A DNA stretch of 64,000 nucleotides from Hirschia baltica ATCC 49814 (GTDB lineage: Bacteria; Pseudomonadota; Alphaproteobacteria; Caulobacterales; Hyphomonadaceae), in the NCBI RefSeq assembly GCF_000023785.1, contig NC_012982.1:186001-250000 (forward strand). Reading direction: 5' to 3'. Below, in pieces: positions 37,871 to 46,291 of the stretch. Each line of letters begins with the position of its first letter. The first letter of the stretch is position 1. Both the position numbers and the translations under genes were made by a program. The notes beneath the pieces were generated by a model. It had not been told where the DNA came from, ran no database searches, and saw nothing but the letters and a program-made list of their open reading frames with translations.

Positions 37871-38719
37871 ATGTCGTATTTGCAATTGGCTTTGATTGCT
37901 TTGGTGCAAGGAATAACGGAATGGCTTCCGATTTCATCATCGGCGCACGTTTTGTTGGCAGCAGACTATTTTGGTTTAGATGGTCCTGAAGAATTGCTGA
38001 TTAATGCGATGGCGCATTTGGGAACATTGGGTGCAATCCTCATTTATTTTTGGAAAGATTTCGTCAAAGCGAGTGTAGGAAGTGTTGAGCTTGTGTCTGC
38101 GCCGATGACAAAAAAGCCTTTGTCTGAAGCGGCGCATTTAGCCTTGATGATTATTGTTGCCACCCCTGTCGCCCTTGCGATTGCAGCGGGATGGGAAATT
38201 TTCGCGGATGATGCAGTGAAAGACAGTATGCGCAATGTGTATGTGGTGGCTGGTTCAACAGTTTTCTTTGGTGCTTTGCTGTGGTGGGCAGATGTAAAAG
38301 GTAAAACACACCGCACAGAAAAAGACATGACGATGAAAGACGCTTTTCTGATTGGGATTACCCAGCCGATTGCAGCATTAATTCCCGGCACTAGCCGGTC
38401 GGGTATTACAATGACGGCATCTCGTGCGCTTGGGTTTAGTCGTGAAGAAGCAGCACGTTTTTCAATGTTGATTGGTGCACCTATGCTGGCTGCTGTTGGT
38501 GCTTATGCATTTCTTGAGTTGACGAAAGCAGGGGGCAATACAGGAGATGCCACTTTGATGGATGGGCTGTATGTGGCTGCATTGTCTTTTGTGTCAGGGA
38601 TTGTGTCTATTGCAGCTTTGATGGCGATCCTTAAGCGTATGAGTTTCTTGCCATTCGTGCTTTATCGCTTCGCGTTGGGTGGTCTTCTATTGCTGATGGC
38701 CCCGCATTTAATGGCTTAG
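37871..38719 (+). CDS. uppP: Undecaprenyl-diphosphatase
   Basis: This 282-residue BacA/UppP membrane phosphatase recycles undecaprenyl pyrophosphate for peptidoglycan and polysaccharide export. It starts MSYLQLALIALVQGITEWLPISSSAH, whose EWLPISSSAH is part of the active-site loop, and contains the second motif PGTSRSGITMTAS near residue 170. The ATG at 37871 has GGGG seven bases upstream; the reading frame is open to 37688 but with no family match. Confidence 0.95.
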   Translation: MSYLQLALIALVQGITEWLPISSSAHVLLAADYFGLDGPEELLINAMAHLGTLGAILIYFWKDFVKASVGSVELVSAPMTKKPLSEAAHLALMIIVATPVALAIAAGWEIFADDAVKDSMRNVYVVAGSTVFFGALLWWADVKGKTHRTEKDMTMKDAFLIGITQPIAALIPGTSRSGITMTASRALGFSREEAARFSMLIGAPMLAAVGAYAFLELTKAGGNTGDATLMDGLYVAALSFVSGIVSIAALMAILKRMSFLPFVLYRFALGGLLLLMAPHLMA

Positions 38720-38736
38720 ATAATTTAACCCAAAAG

Positions 38737-38764
38737 AAAACGGGACCAGTTGGCCCCGTTTTTT
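38737..38764. terminator. Bidirectional terminator between uppP and NDUFA9-like gene
   Basis: AAAACGGG (38737-38744) pairs with CCCGTTTT (38755-38762), with an extra CC/GG pair inside, followed by TTTTT on the plus strand and preceded by AAAAG on the minus strand. Confidence 0.85.
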
Positions 38765-38786
38765 GTCTCTGATTTTAATCAGTCAA

Positions 38787-39791
38787 TTAAATATCGACGC
38801 GAGATACGTCTTCTTTTTCAGGAATGTGGAATTGACCATATTCACGGTGACGCCAAAGATAAGTTGGAACGATAGCTTCCACAGTTTCTAAACTTGTGAC
38901 GCCAAGATCTTCGATTGTTCCAAAGTTTTTGTCTGTTTCTAGGCCGACAATGTTATCTGATTTTAGCATCCGCACTTGATCACGCGTGATTGGCGGTGCG
39001 TGGAAAGGCCAGAATTTAAATAGTCCGGCAAAGACAAGGCCTTTAAGTTCAGCAGCAAAGAATGGAATCGGGAGCAAAGTTTTTTTGCGGTCTGTTTGCT
39101 CAGTAATGAATTCTAGCAATTCTTTGAATGTGTATGTGCGTGGGCCGCCAATTTCATATGTGCGTCCCTGTGTTTCAGGGATTGAAAGGGCGTTTACGAT
39201 CGCATCAGCTAAATCACCCACAAAAACGGGTTGGAATTTGGTTTTGCCGCCGCCGACCAAAGGAAGGAAAGGCAAAAATTTGGCAAAGGTCGCAAATTTG
39301 TTGAAGAATTGATCTTCAGGGCCAAAAACAAGTGATGGGCGCAAAATTGTTGCCGTCGGGATTTGATCAAGGACGGTTTGTTCTGCTTCAGCTTTAGTGC
39401 GGGCGTAATTTGCATTGGACTCAAGGTCTGCACCAATTGCTGACAATTGTATAAATTGCTTAATACCAGCATCTGCGGCGTATTCAGCAATATTTTGCGC
39501 ACCTAAAGCCTGTGTGCCATCAAAGGTGTTTCTACCTTTTTGGTATAATAGGCCGACAAGATTCAAAACTGCATCGGCACCATCAAGTGCGCGAACAATA
39601 GACGGGCGGTTGCGGACATTGGCTTGGATGATTTGGACTTGACCAACTTCTCCACCTATACGCATGTCGCCAGCGTTCATCGGATTGCGGACAGCGACGC
39701 GAACACGCCAACCTGCTTTACACAATGCGCGTACTGCATAGCGGCCTATAAAGCCCGAGCCACCAAATACTGTAATGAGTTTGCCTGACAT
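38787..39791 (-). CDS. NDUFA9-like NAD(P)-binding protein
   Basis: This 334-residue atypical SDR has the Rossmann motif TVFGGSGFIGRYAVRAL and a central VLNLVGLLYQKGRNTFDGTQ followed by ARTKAEAEQTVL. The family includes the mitochondrial complex I subunit NDUFA9 and bacterial homologues. Its role in the bacterium is unclear. The start at 39791 has AGG seven bases upstream; the longer frame to 39815 has no support. Confidence 0.85.
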   Translation of the reverse strand: MSGKLITVFGGSGFIGRYAVRALCKAGWRVRVAVRNPMNAGDMRIGGEVGQVQIIQANVRNRPSIVRALDGADAVLNLVGLLYQKGRNTFDGTQALGAQNIAEYAADAGIKQFIQLSAIGADLESNANYARTKAEAEQTVLDQIPTATILRPSLVFGPEDQFFNKFATFAKFLPFLPLVGGGKTKFQPVFVGDLADAIVNALSIPETQGRTYEIGGPRTYTFKELLEFITEQTDRKKTLLPIPFFAAELKGLVFAGLFKFWPFHAPPITRDQVRMLKSDNIVGLETDKNFGTIEDLGVTSLETVEAIVPTYLWRHREYGQFHIPEKEDVSRVDI

Positions 39792-40037
39792 GACACCTAG
39801 TCCTGTGTGATTCATTCGTCCGCTGACTATAGACGAGAGTGTGCTTAATCAAAATTCGCTGCAAATGTCTATGCAGTTTGGCGCGAAAGAACGTCGCGCC
39901 GGCTAAATAGAGGCTTTTTTCCCGCTTATACCGTAGCGATTGCTAACAAATTGCAATTTCGACATCAGTTTTTAACAGACTGGATCTTTTGAGTTTTTGC
40001 TATTGGCTATCTGCAATTCCATTAATTCTAAGTTGTT

Positions 40038-40057
40038 ACTACTGTTGACAACGTAGT
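40038..40057. promoter_or_regulatory. Palindromic operator overlapping the -35 of the GH3 gene
   Basis: ACTAC-T-GTTG-A-CAAC-GTAGT (40038-40057) is a near-perfect palindrome with one bulged T. It contains TTGACA (40045-40050), and TCTATT (40069-40074) follows after 18 bases as a plausible -10. A repressor binding here would block the promoter of the GH3 gene; the LacI-family protein at 54613 is one candidate. Confidence 0.5.
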
Positions 40058-40104
40058 CATTTGTGACATCTATTGCAGTCCCCGGATTGTTTGAGGTGTG
40101 CGAG

Positions 40105-42657
40105 ATGAAAACTAGTTCAGCTTTGAAATTAGTGAGCCTTTGTGTGTTAGGTGGTGTTATGACTGGTTGCGTAAAGGCATCCGATGTTCAAAAAGTATCT
40201 GATCAAGGAGCAGCGTTTACAGAATTAGCTGCCTCTACGCAAGAATCAGGCGTTGCGAATCCAGATATCTGGCCAGATCTTGCCCCTTTACCATTAGACC
40301 CTGAAGTTGAAGCACGTGTCGATGAGCTGCTTGCTCAAATGACATTGGAACAAAAAGTTGGGCAAGTCATTCAAGGTGACAGTGACTCCATTACACCTGA
40401 GGACGTTAAAAAATATCGTCTTGGTTCAATTTTGAGTGGCGGTAGCTCCGCACCTGGCGATAAAGCATATACAGATGCTCAAACATGGCTGGATACAGCA
40501 GATGCGTTTTATGATGCATCAGTTGACCCTGAAGGCGTTGAAGTCGCTATTCCTTTGATCTGGGGAATTGATGCTGTTCACGGGCACACAAATCTAGCAG
40601 GCGCAGTGGTATTCCCTCACAATATTGGATTGGGTGCTGCGAATAATCCGGATTTGATAGAAAAAATTGCGGCATCTACGGCAAAAGCGCTGACAATTTC
40701 CGGTCATGATTGGACGTTTGCACCTACTCTGGCTGTACCAAGAGATGCACGTTGGGGCCGCACTTATGAGGGCTTCTCTCAATCACCTGAGATCGTTTCA
40801 GAATATTCCGCTCGCATTGTTGAAGGATTGCAGGGCGTTTATGGTGCGGATGACTTCATGACCGAAGGCCGCGTTATTTCCAGCGCCAAACACTTCCTTG
40901 GAGATGGTGGAACTGAAAACGGTGTTGATCAGGGTAATGTGACGATTTCTGAAGAGGAATTAAGAGACATTCATGGCGCGGGTTATATTGGCGCTGTTGA
41001 GTCTGGTGTGCAAACGATTATGGCGTCTTTTAATGCTTGGCACGGCAAAAAAATGCACGGTAATAAATCGCTGTTGACGGGTGTTTTAAAAGAACAAATG
41101 AATTTCCAAGGTTTTATTGTTGGTGATTGGAATGGTCACGGACAGATTGCTGGCTGTACGAATACTGATTGTCCTCAAGCTATCAATGCTGGTCTGGATA
41201 TGTATATGGCACCAGACAGTTGGAAAGGGCTGTGGGAAACAACATTAGCGTATGCAAAGAATGGGACAATCCCAATGGAGCGTCTCGATGATGCAGTTCG
41301 CCGCATCCTGCGCGTTAAAATTGCATCTGGCATATTTGAAAAAGGACGTCCAAGTGAGCGCGCCAATGCAGGTGATGCTGCTAATTTAGGTGCAGATGAG
41401 CATCGTGCTATCGCACGTGAAGCAGTACGCGAATCTTTGGTTCTTATAAAGAATAACGATCAGATTTTACCATTAGCAGCCGCACAGACGGTTATGGTCG
41501 TCGGTGATGGTGCTGATAGCATATCTAAAGCATCAGGTGGATGGACGCTCTCATGGCAGGGGACTGGTCACACCAATGATGAATTCCCGAACGGAACAAG
41601 CATACTTGATGGTATAAAATCAGTTGTTGAAGCGGGTGGCGGTAAAGTTATTTTCAACCCAACTGGTGAAGTGATGGATGAAAAGGCTGATGTTGTTATT
41701 GCTGTATATGGTGAAGATCCGTATGCGGAATTCCAAGGCGATATCGAGCATTTGGCATTTTTAGACAATGGGTTTGATACGTCTAGCTTGAAAGCTCACA
41801 AAGATGCAGGCGCAAAAATCGTATCTGTATTTTTGTCTGGGCGTCCTCTTTGGGTCAATAATCAAGTTAATGCGTCTGATGCGTTTATTGCGGCTTGGTT
41901 GCCGGGTAGTGAAGGTGATGGGGTTGCAGATATGTTGTTCCGTACATCAGATGAATTTGAATTTACGGGACGTCTTTCTTACCCGTGGCCAAATACAGCC
42001 AATGCAAAAGACGCTTTAGAATCTGAGCCATTATTTAATATTGGATATGGTCTAACTTACGCTGAAAATAAAACACTTGCAGCGCTTTCTGAAGATGCTG
42101 GTATCGCTTTATCTTCTCAAGGCGAAAGAGGGCAGCTCTTTGTTAAAGGCAAAACAGTTGATCCTTGGAGCTTTGTTTCCATGTCGGCAAATGGCGTCAC
42201 ATCTATTGGGCCAGAAGGATTGCAATCTGATCTTCTGAATGTGACTAGAGCTGACTTTTCGGCTCAAGAAGATGCGCTTGCCATTGAGTGGAAAGAAGCC
42301 AATTCCCGTGTCCTTACCGGATTTGTTTCTAATGCGCCGGTGGACTATATGCGCGAATCAAATGGAGCCATGGAACTGGCTTTTATGCTTCGTTCATTGT
42401 CGGACACAAATGCTAAGCTAGATGTTCTTGTTGGATGTGAAACAGGTGCGTGTGAAGTCGTTTCGACAATTGATGCACCAGCAGATGAATGGAGTGAGAC
42501 TCGCATTTCTCTCAGCTGCTTTGCTGAAAAAGGTGTGAGCATGTCTAATCTGAGATCTATCCTTGCTTTGAACGCATCATCACCAAGCAAAATTGGTTTG
42601 GCGAATGTGCGCCTTGAAGCCGATGCTGATGGCGTTCAGACCTGTCCAAAAGAGTAG
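40105..42657 (+). CDS. GH3 exo-beta-glucosidase lipoprotein
   Basis: This 850-residue glycoside hydrolase family 3 enzyme has a lipoprotein-type signal ending VMTGC at about residue 24, an N-terminal TIM-barrel domain with GDWNGHGQI (nucleophile Asp in VGDWNG), a second alpha/beta domain (VMVVGDGADSISKASGGWTLSWQG) and an extra C-terminal beta domain of about 180 residues, as in the ExoP-like marine beta-glucosidases. It is expected at the outer membrane or in the periplasm, hydrolysing beta-glucans such as laminarin or cellobiose-type oligosaccharides. Start 40105 follows GAGG. Confidence 0.9.
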   Translation: MKTSSALKLVSLCVLGGVMTGCVKASDVQKVSDQGAAFTELAASTQESGVANPDIWPDLAPLPLDPEVEARVDELLAQMTLEQKVGQVIQGDSDSITPEDVKKYRLGSILSGGSSAPGDKAYTDAQTWLDTADAFYDASVDPEGVEVAIPLIWGIDAVHGHTNLAGAVVFPHNIGLGAANNPDLIEKIAASTAKALTISGHDWTFAPTLAVPRDARWGRTYEGFSQSPEIVSEYSARIVEGLQGVYGADDFMTEGRVISSAKHFLGDGGTENGVDQGNVTISEEELRDIHGAGYIGAVESGVQTIMASFNAWHGKKMHGNKSLLTGVLKEQMNFQGFIVGDWNGHGQIAGCTNTDCPQAINAGLDMYMAPDSWKGLWETTLAYAKNGTIPMERLDDAVRRILRVKIASGIFEKGRPSERANAGDAANLGADEHRAIAREAVRESLVLIKNNDQILPLAAAQTVMVVGDGADSISKASGGWTLSWQGTGHTNDEFPNGTSILDGIKSVVEAGGGKVIFNPTGEVMDEKADVVIAVYGEDPYAEFQGDIEHLAFLDNGFDTSSLKAHKDAGAKIVSVFLSGRPLWVNNQVNASDAFIAAWLPGSEGDGVADMLFRTSDEFEFTGRLSYPWPNTANAKDALESEPLFNIGYGLTYAENKTLAALSEDAGIALSSQGERGQLFVKGKTVDPWSFVSMSANGVTSIGPEGLQSDLLNVTRADFSAQEDALAIEWKEANSRVLTGFVSNAPVDYMRESNGAMELAFMLRSLSDTNAKLDVLVGCETGACEVVSTIDAPADEWSETRISLSCFAEKGVSMSNLRSILALNASSPSKIGLANVRLEADADGVQTCPKE

Positions 42658-42717
42658 TTCATCCTATTTCTTCGGAGTGAAGCCTAATACATTTGATTTT
42701 GGTTTTATGTCCTAACT

Positions 42718-42758
42718 TGCCCTCTTGCTCTGTATATAAGCATGAGGGCATATTTTTG
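42718..42758 (+). terminator. GH3 gene terminator
   Basis: TGCCCTC-T-TGCT (42718-42729) pairs with AGCA-T-GAGGGCA (42739-42750), followed by TATTTTTG. It lies 60 bases after the GH3 stop codon. Confidence 0.85.
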
Positions 42759-42867
42759 TGTGATAATTTATCGGCAGCCGAATTTGATGGTTGGTTGGGA
42801 GAAAGATTACTATATGGCGGGTATTTGTTGAGTTGTTTACGCTTTAACCATTCCCGTCATGGTTGAA

Positions 42868-42882
42868 TTAATTAAAAATTAA
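42868..42882 (+). promoter_or_regulatory. CtrA-type site upstream of the receiver gene
   Basis: TTAA-N7-TTAA (42868-42882), followed by CC, matches the CtrA consensus including the extended TTAACC. An additional TTAACCAT half-site lies at 42844-42851. It is 84 bases before the start of the receiver protein. Confidence 0.65.
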
Positions 42883-42965
42883 CCAGTGTTGAGTAATAGT
42901 AAATATAATTTAATAAATTCTTTCTATATGAAAGAATACATTCTGCGTTGAAGGGGAGCTGGAGA

Positions 42966-43454
42966 ATGGCCGGATTATCCTTAGAGAGCATAGTCGTTGA
43001 AAACGATAATTCTGAAGACGTAACTCAATCAGAAACATTGCCAATGCCTGCAAGGCGCATTGCAGTTGTGGATGATAGCCGCATAGATTTTCGACTTTTG
43101 CGCCGCCAACTTGAAATGTCCAATAATTCAAATCTTGTTATTGAGCATTATTCGACTTTGGCTGAATTTCTTGATGACGCGACAGTTTCACCAGATGCGG
43201 TTATTTTAGATAGACACTTGCCTGAATCAGGATTGAGTGAAGGGCGTATTCGCGAAATTCGCGCGCGTCACAAGAATTGTGGTGTGATTATACATACTGG
43301 TATGATGACGCCTTCCCTGCGCTCAACAGCCAGCCATGAAGGCGCAATTGCTGTCATTGAGAAGGGCACTTTGGATAGTGAAGCTATCGGGTTATTGGTT
43401 GAAACGGCTGCTGTGCTCGGCCCGCAAATGTATTTACCAGGCGGACGCCATTAA
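42966..43454 (+). CDS. Single-domain response regulator
   Basis: This 162-residue protein has a short N-terminal extension and one receiver domain (about residues 27-150): acidic pair in AVVDDSRID, phospho-acceptor Asp in AVILDRHLPE and a lysine in VIEKG in the switch position. No output domain follows, so it acts through protein-protein contact. GGGGAG at 42953-42958 precedes the ATG. Its last four bases overlap the convergent EAL gene. The CtrA site suggests cell-cycle control. Confidence 0.88.
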   Translation: MAGLSLESIVVENDNSEDVTQSETLPMPARRIAVVDDSRIDFRLLRRQLEMSNNSNLVIEHYSTLAEFLDDATVSPDAVILDRHLPESGLSEGRIREIRARHKNCGVIIHTGMMTPSLRSTASHEGAIAVIEKGTLDSEAIGLLVETAAVLGPQMYLPGGRH

Positions 43455-44671
43455 GCCACCGATTTTGCCCGCACATTTTTGCTGCGGGCATTAATGTCCA
43501 AAATCCATGAGTTGAATTGGCTTGCCGTCATCGGGCGAGCGATGAGGTATCCTTGGACTTCATCGACGCCAAGGCGGCGGACATATTGCAGTGTTTCTTT
43601 GGTTTCGATACCTTCAGCGACGACACGTAGATCAAGCTGCTTTGCCATTTTCATAGCGGTTTCGACAGCAATTCGGCTGAATGGATTTTCAACAACGTCT
43701 TTGATAAAAGACTGGTCAATTTTCAATTCATTGAAGGGATAGAGCCGTAATTGTTCAATGGACGCGGCACCGGTTCCAAAATCATCCAGAGACAGCCTGA
43801 ACCCTTTAAGGCGGAAGCGTGCTAAGACATCCAACATGTCAGCACCATAGGACATGACTTTGTTTTCGACCACTTCCAGAGTGATCAAACGTCGGTCTAT
43901 ATCATGCAATTTGAATATACGTTCCAATCTGTCAGGAAGCTGGATATCTGACAGACTTAATGGACTGAAATTCAAAGAGGCTTTTAGGTGACGTCCCTGA
44001 CGTTGCCATATTTGCAAATCGCGTGCGACTTGTTCGGCGAGATCTTCAGTTGCTCTTGTAATCGTGCCGTATGTTTCAGCAGCTTCAAGGAAATTCATGG
44101 GCGATTCGTATTCACCAGAATCGTTCAAAACGCGCCCCAGCACTTCAACGCTTTCGACACGTTTTGATATCAAGCTGAGTTTGGGTTGGTAAAATGGGTT
44201 GAAACGGCGTTCGTCGATATACTGGCTTACTCTTTTACCAGACCATAAATGCGCATCGGAAGGAGATGATGTTGTGCCCATCATTGGCGTTGAAATATGC
44301 GACAAAACAGTTTGCAGCGCTTCGGCAGTAAATGGTTTTTTGATTGTGCCTAGAACATCAATCCGTTGGATACGGGCAAGTCTGGTTACAGTGTCGAGCA
44401 GGTCAAGATCTTCACTTGATACGATTACAAGCGCGCCGTGATAAGAAAGTTTGCCTAATTCGCGGATAAGGGTCACGCCATCCATATTAGGCATGTTGAG
44501 GTCACAAAATATAATCTCAATCAGATGCTGATAGCGTTGTAGGATTTCCAGAGCATGTTGACCATCAAGTGCAGTGTCAACTTTTTCAATGCCTTGCGCA
44601 CGAATAACGTCTTGCGCCACAATGTGGAACACTGGATCGTCATCTACGACTAGTGCATGTGAAAAACTCAT
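43451..44671 (-). CDS. REC-EAL cyclic-di-GMP phosphodiesterase
   Basis: This 406-residue response regulator has an N-terminal receiver (HALVVDDDPVF, phospho-acceptor Asp in IIFCDLNMPNMDG) and a C-terminal EAL domain (about residues 150-395). The catalytic residues look complete: E in EVLGR, N in LNFSPLSL, LDDFGTGAAS, LKIDQSF, EGIET and VQGYLIARPM. It should hydrolyse c-di-GMP when activated, linking two-component signalling to motility or adhesion. The gene is convergent with and overlaps the single-domain receiver by four bases. Confidence 0.92.
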   Translation of the reverse strand: MSFSHALVVDDDPVFHIVAQDVIRAQGIEKVDTALDGQHALEILQRYQHLIEIIFCDLNMPNMDGVTLIRELGKLSYHGALVIVSSEDLDLLDTVTRLARIQRIDVLGTIKKPFTAEALQTVLSHISTPMMGTTSSPSDAHLWSGKRVSQYIDERRFNPFYQPKLSLISKRVESVEVLGRVLNDSGEYESPMNFLEAAETYGTITRATEDLAEQVARDLQIWQRQGRHLKASLNFSPLSLSDIQLPDRLERIFKLHDIDRRLITLEVVENKVMSYGADMLDVLARFRLKGFRLSLDDFGTGAASIEQLRLYPFNELKIDQSFIKDVVENPFSRIAVETAMKMAKQLDLRVVAEGIETKETLQYVRRLGVDEVQGYLIARPMTASQFNSWILDINARSKNVRAKSVA

Positions 44672-44748
44672 AATGGGAACTCATCAACTCTTAGTCGTGT
44701 ACTATATCCGAAACCCAATAATAAAGCTTAACAGGTGACGGAGAAATT

Positions 44749-46128
44749 TCATCGTTTAAGGCGAATAGTCACTTCCTGTGAACCCACACCTTGTGGAACG
44801 GGGATATCTGATAAGTGGTAGTCGGTTTTAATCACAAGGTTGGGTCCGTTTTTGAGCTTAAATGAATTGGCGACAATAACTGTATATTCTGATTCATCAG
44901 CAACGGGTTTGTCACCATCAATGGTGAGGTCGCTAAATGGGATGTAAATTGTGCCGACGAGCGTGCCCGCATTGTCGCTTGTAATACGGTGGTTTTTCCT
45001 GACGACTTCACCAAGTGTGTTGTTTTGAACTTTACCTAGAACGCCGCCAAGCTTGTTACCTAATTTTCCCGCAACTTTGCCGCCAAGGGTATCGGTGAGA
45101 CCACCAAACCCTGCATCATAAATGAGGAGGCCAGCCATTGGACCTGAGCGTGGTGCACGTAAGGAGATTGAAGAATGTTTACCAAAATTGATTGTTGCCA
45201 ATGGCCCGGACAAGAAAAAGCCTACGCCATCACCTTCGATATTGCCTGAGCTCTGCACATTTAAAGGACCATTGAGAATAATGTATTCGCCGGGTTTAAA
45301 TTTTACATCAGCACCGTTTACATATAACCCGCCACAATAAACACCGGGTTCGAGAGTAACGTTCTCTCCAGGGTTTATGTGCACGCCATGTAACAGCCCA
45401 TCAACACAATCCAAAGCATCAAAAGGAGGGTGAGGGCGGTCTCTAAGAGGGTCAGTAATTGGGGGGCAGCTTGTGATGACATCTCCGCCAATAGTGTGTG
45501 GGTCTCCTCTTAAGCCACCAGCAATACAGACAAAATCCATATTAACTTGCGCCATATCTCTAACGATCATGGAATATCTATCGTCTGAATTGGAATAGAC
45601 CTGACAGTTCTCTGCTGTGATACGTGCTCTTTGTTGAAGATTAATCGTGCCTTGCTCGTGATCTGATAATCCGATCAGACAGACATTTCCTCCACCTGAA
45701 ACTTCAGCGACAGCTTCGGCATAAAAATTTGTTTCTTTTTGATCTTTTTTCAAAATCGAGGCGATGGTTTTAGGAGCCGTGGAGGAAACAGTAATAATTC
45801 CTTTGCTCACATCAAGTACAGCATGCGTTGTTGCTTGTTCGCCCGTCCAGTTCGCGTCAACATAACTACTTGCCACAGATTGCACGCGGGTTTGATCGGC
45901 TGAAGATACCGCCATCTCGCGCGCTGCTGCGAGTGCGGCCGCATCAACAACGGATTGCAGTTCGCGGTTTAAAGACGATTTTTGAGAGATATCTATTGTG
46001 CCGGCTATCACAGCTATCAACAAACCAATGAATAGCGCAGCCATGACGGAGACATTGCCTTGCGTTGATTTGCAGAACTTATACAGGCTCAAAAAATTGG
46101 CTGTTTTGTGATGATTTTTCTTGGTCAA
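44749..46128 (-). CDS. TadG-like pilus-assembly protein
   Basis: This 459-residue protein has an N-terminal TadE/TadG-type segment (QGNVSVMAALFIGLLIAVIAG and SLNRELQSVVDAAALAAAREMA), then a long extracytoplasmic domain with cysteines and a polypeptide rich in beta structure. It starts with TTG, since no ATG is available in-frame upstream. TadG proteins belong to Flp/tight-adherence systems, yet no other tad gene is nearby. The C-terminal part has no assigned function. Confidence 0.8.
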   Translation of the reverse strand: MTKKNHHKTANFLSLYKFCKSTQGNVSVMAALFIGLLIAVIAGTIDISQKSSLNRELQSVVDAAALAAAREMAVSSADQTRVQSVASSYVDANWTGEQATTHAVLDVSKGIITVSSTAPKTIASILKKDQKETNFYAEAVAEVSGGGNVCLIGLSDHEQGTINLQQRARITAENCQVYSNSDDRYSMIVRDMAQVNMDFVCIAGGLRGDPHTIGGDVITSCPPITDPLRDRPHPPFDALDCVDGLLHGVHINPGENVTLEPGVYCGGLYVNGADVKFKPGEYIILNGPLNVQSSGNIEGDGVGFFLSGPLATINFGKHSSISLRAPRSGPMAGLLIYDAGFGGLTDTLGGKVAGKLGNKLGGVLGKVQNNTLGEVVRKNHRITSDNAGTLVGTIYIPFSDLTIDGDKPVADESEYTVIVANSFKLKNGPNLVIKTDYHLSDIPVPQGVGSQEVTIRLKR

Positions 46129-46291
46129 ATCGTAGATCTGTCCTCGGGCAAAACTGATATTGTTTTAAATATTAACATGGTTATTTCAATAATTAACAAA
46201 CTAAGCCACCAAACTTGATGAATGAGCGTTTAAGTTTTGGAAACCATAAGTTGCCAAGACTGGCTGGTAACTTATTTAATCTGAACTGATC

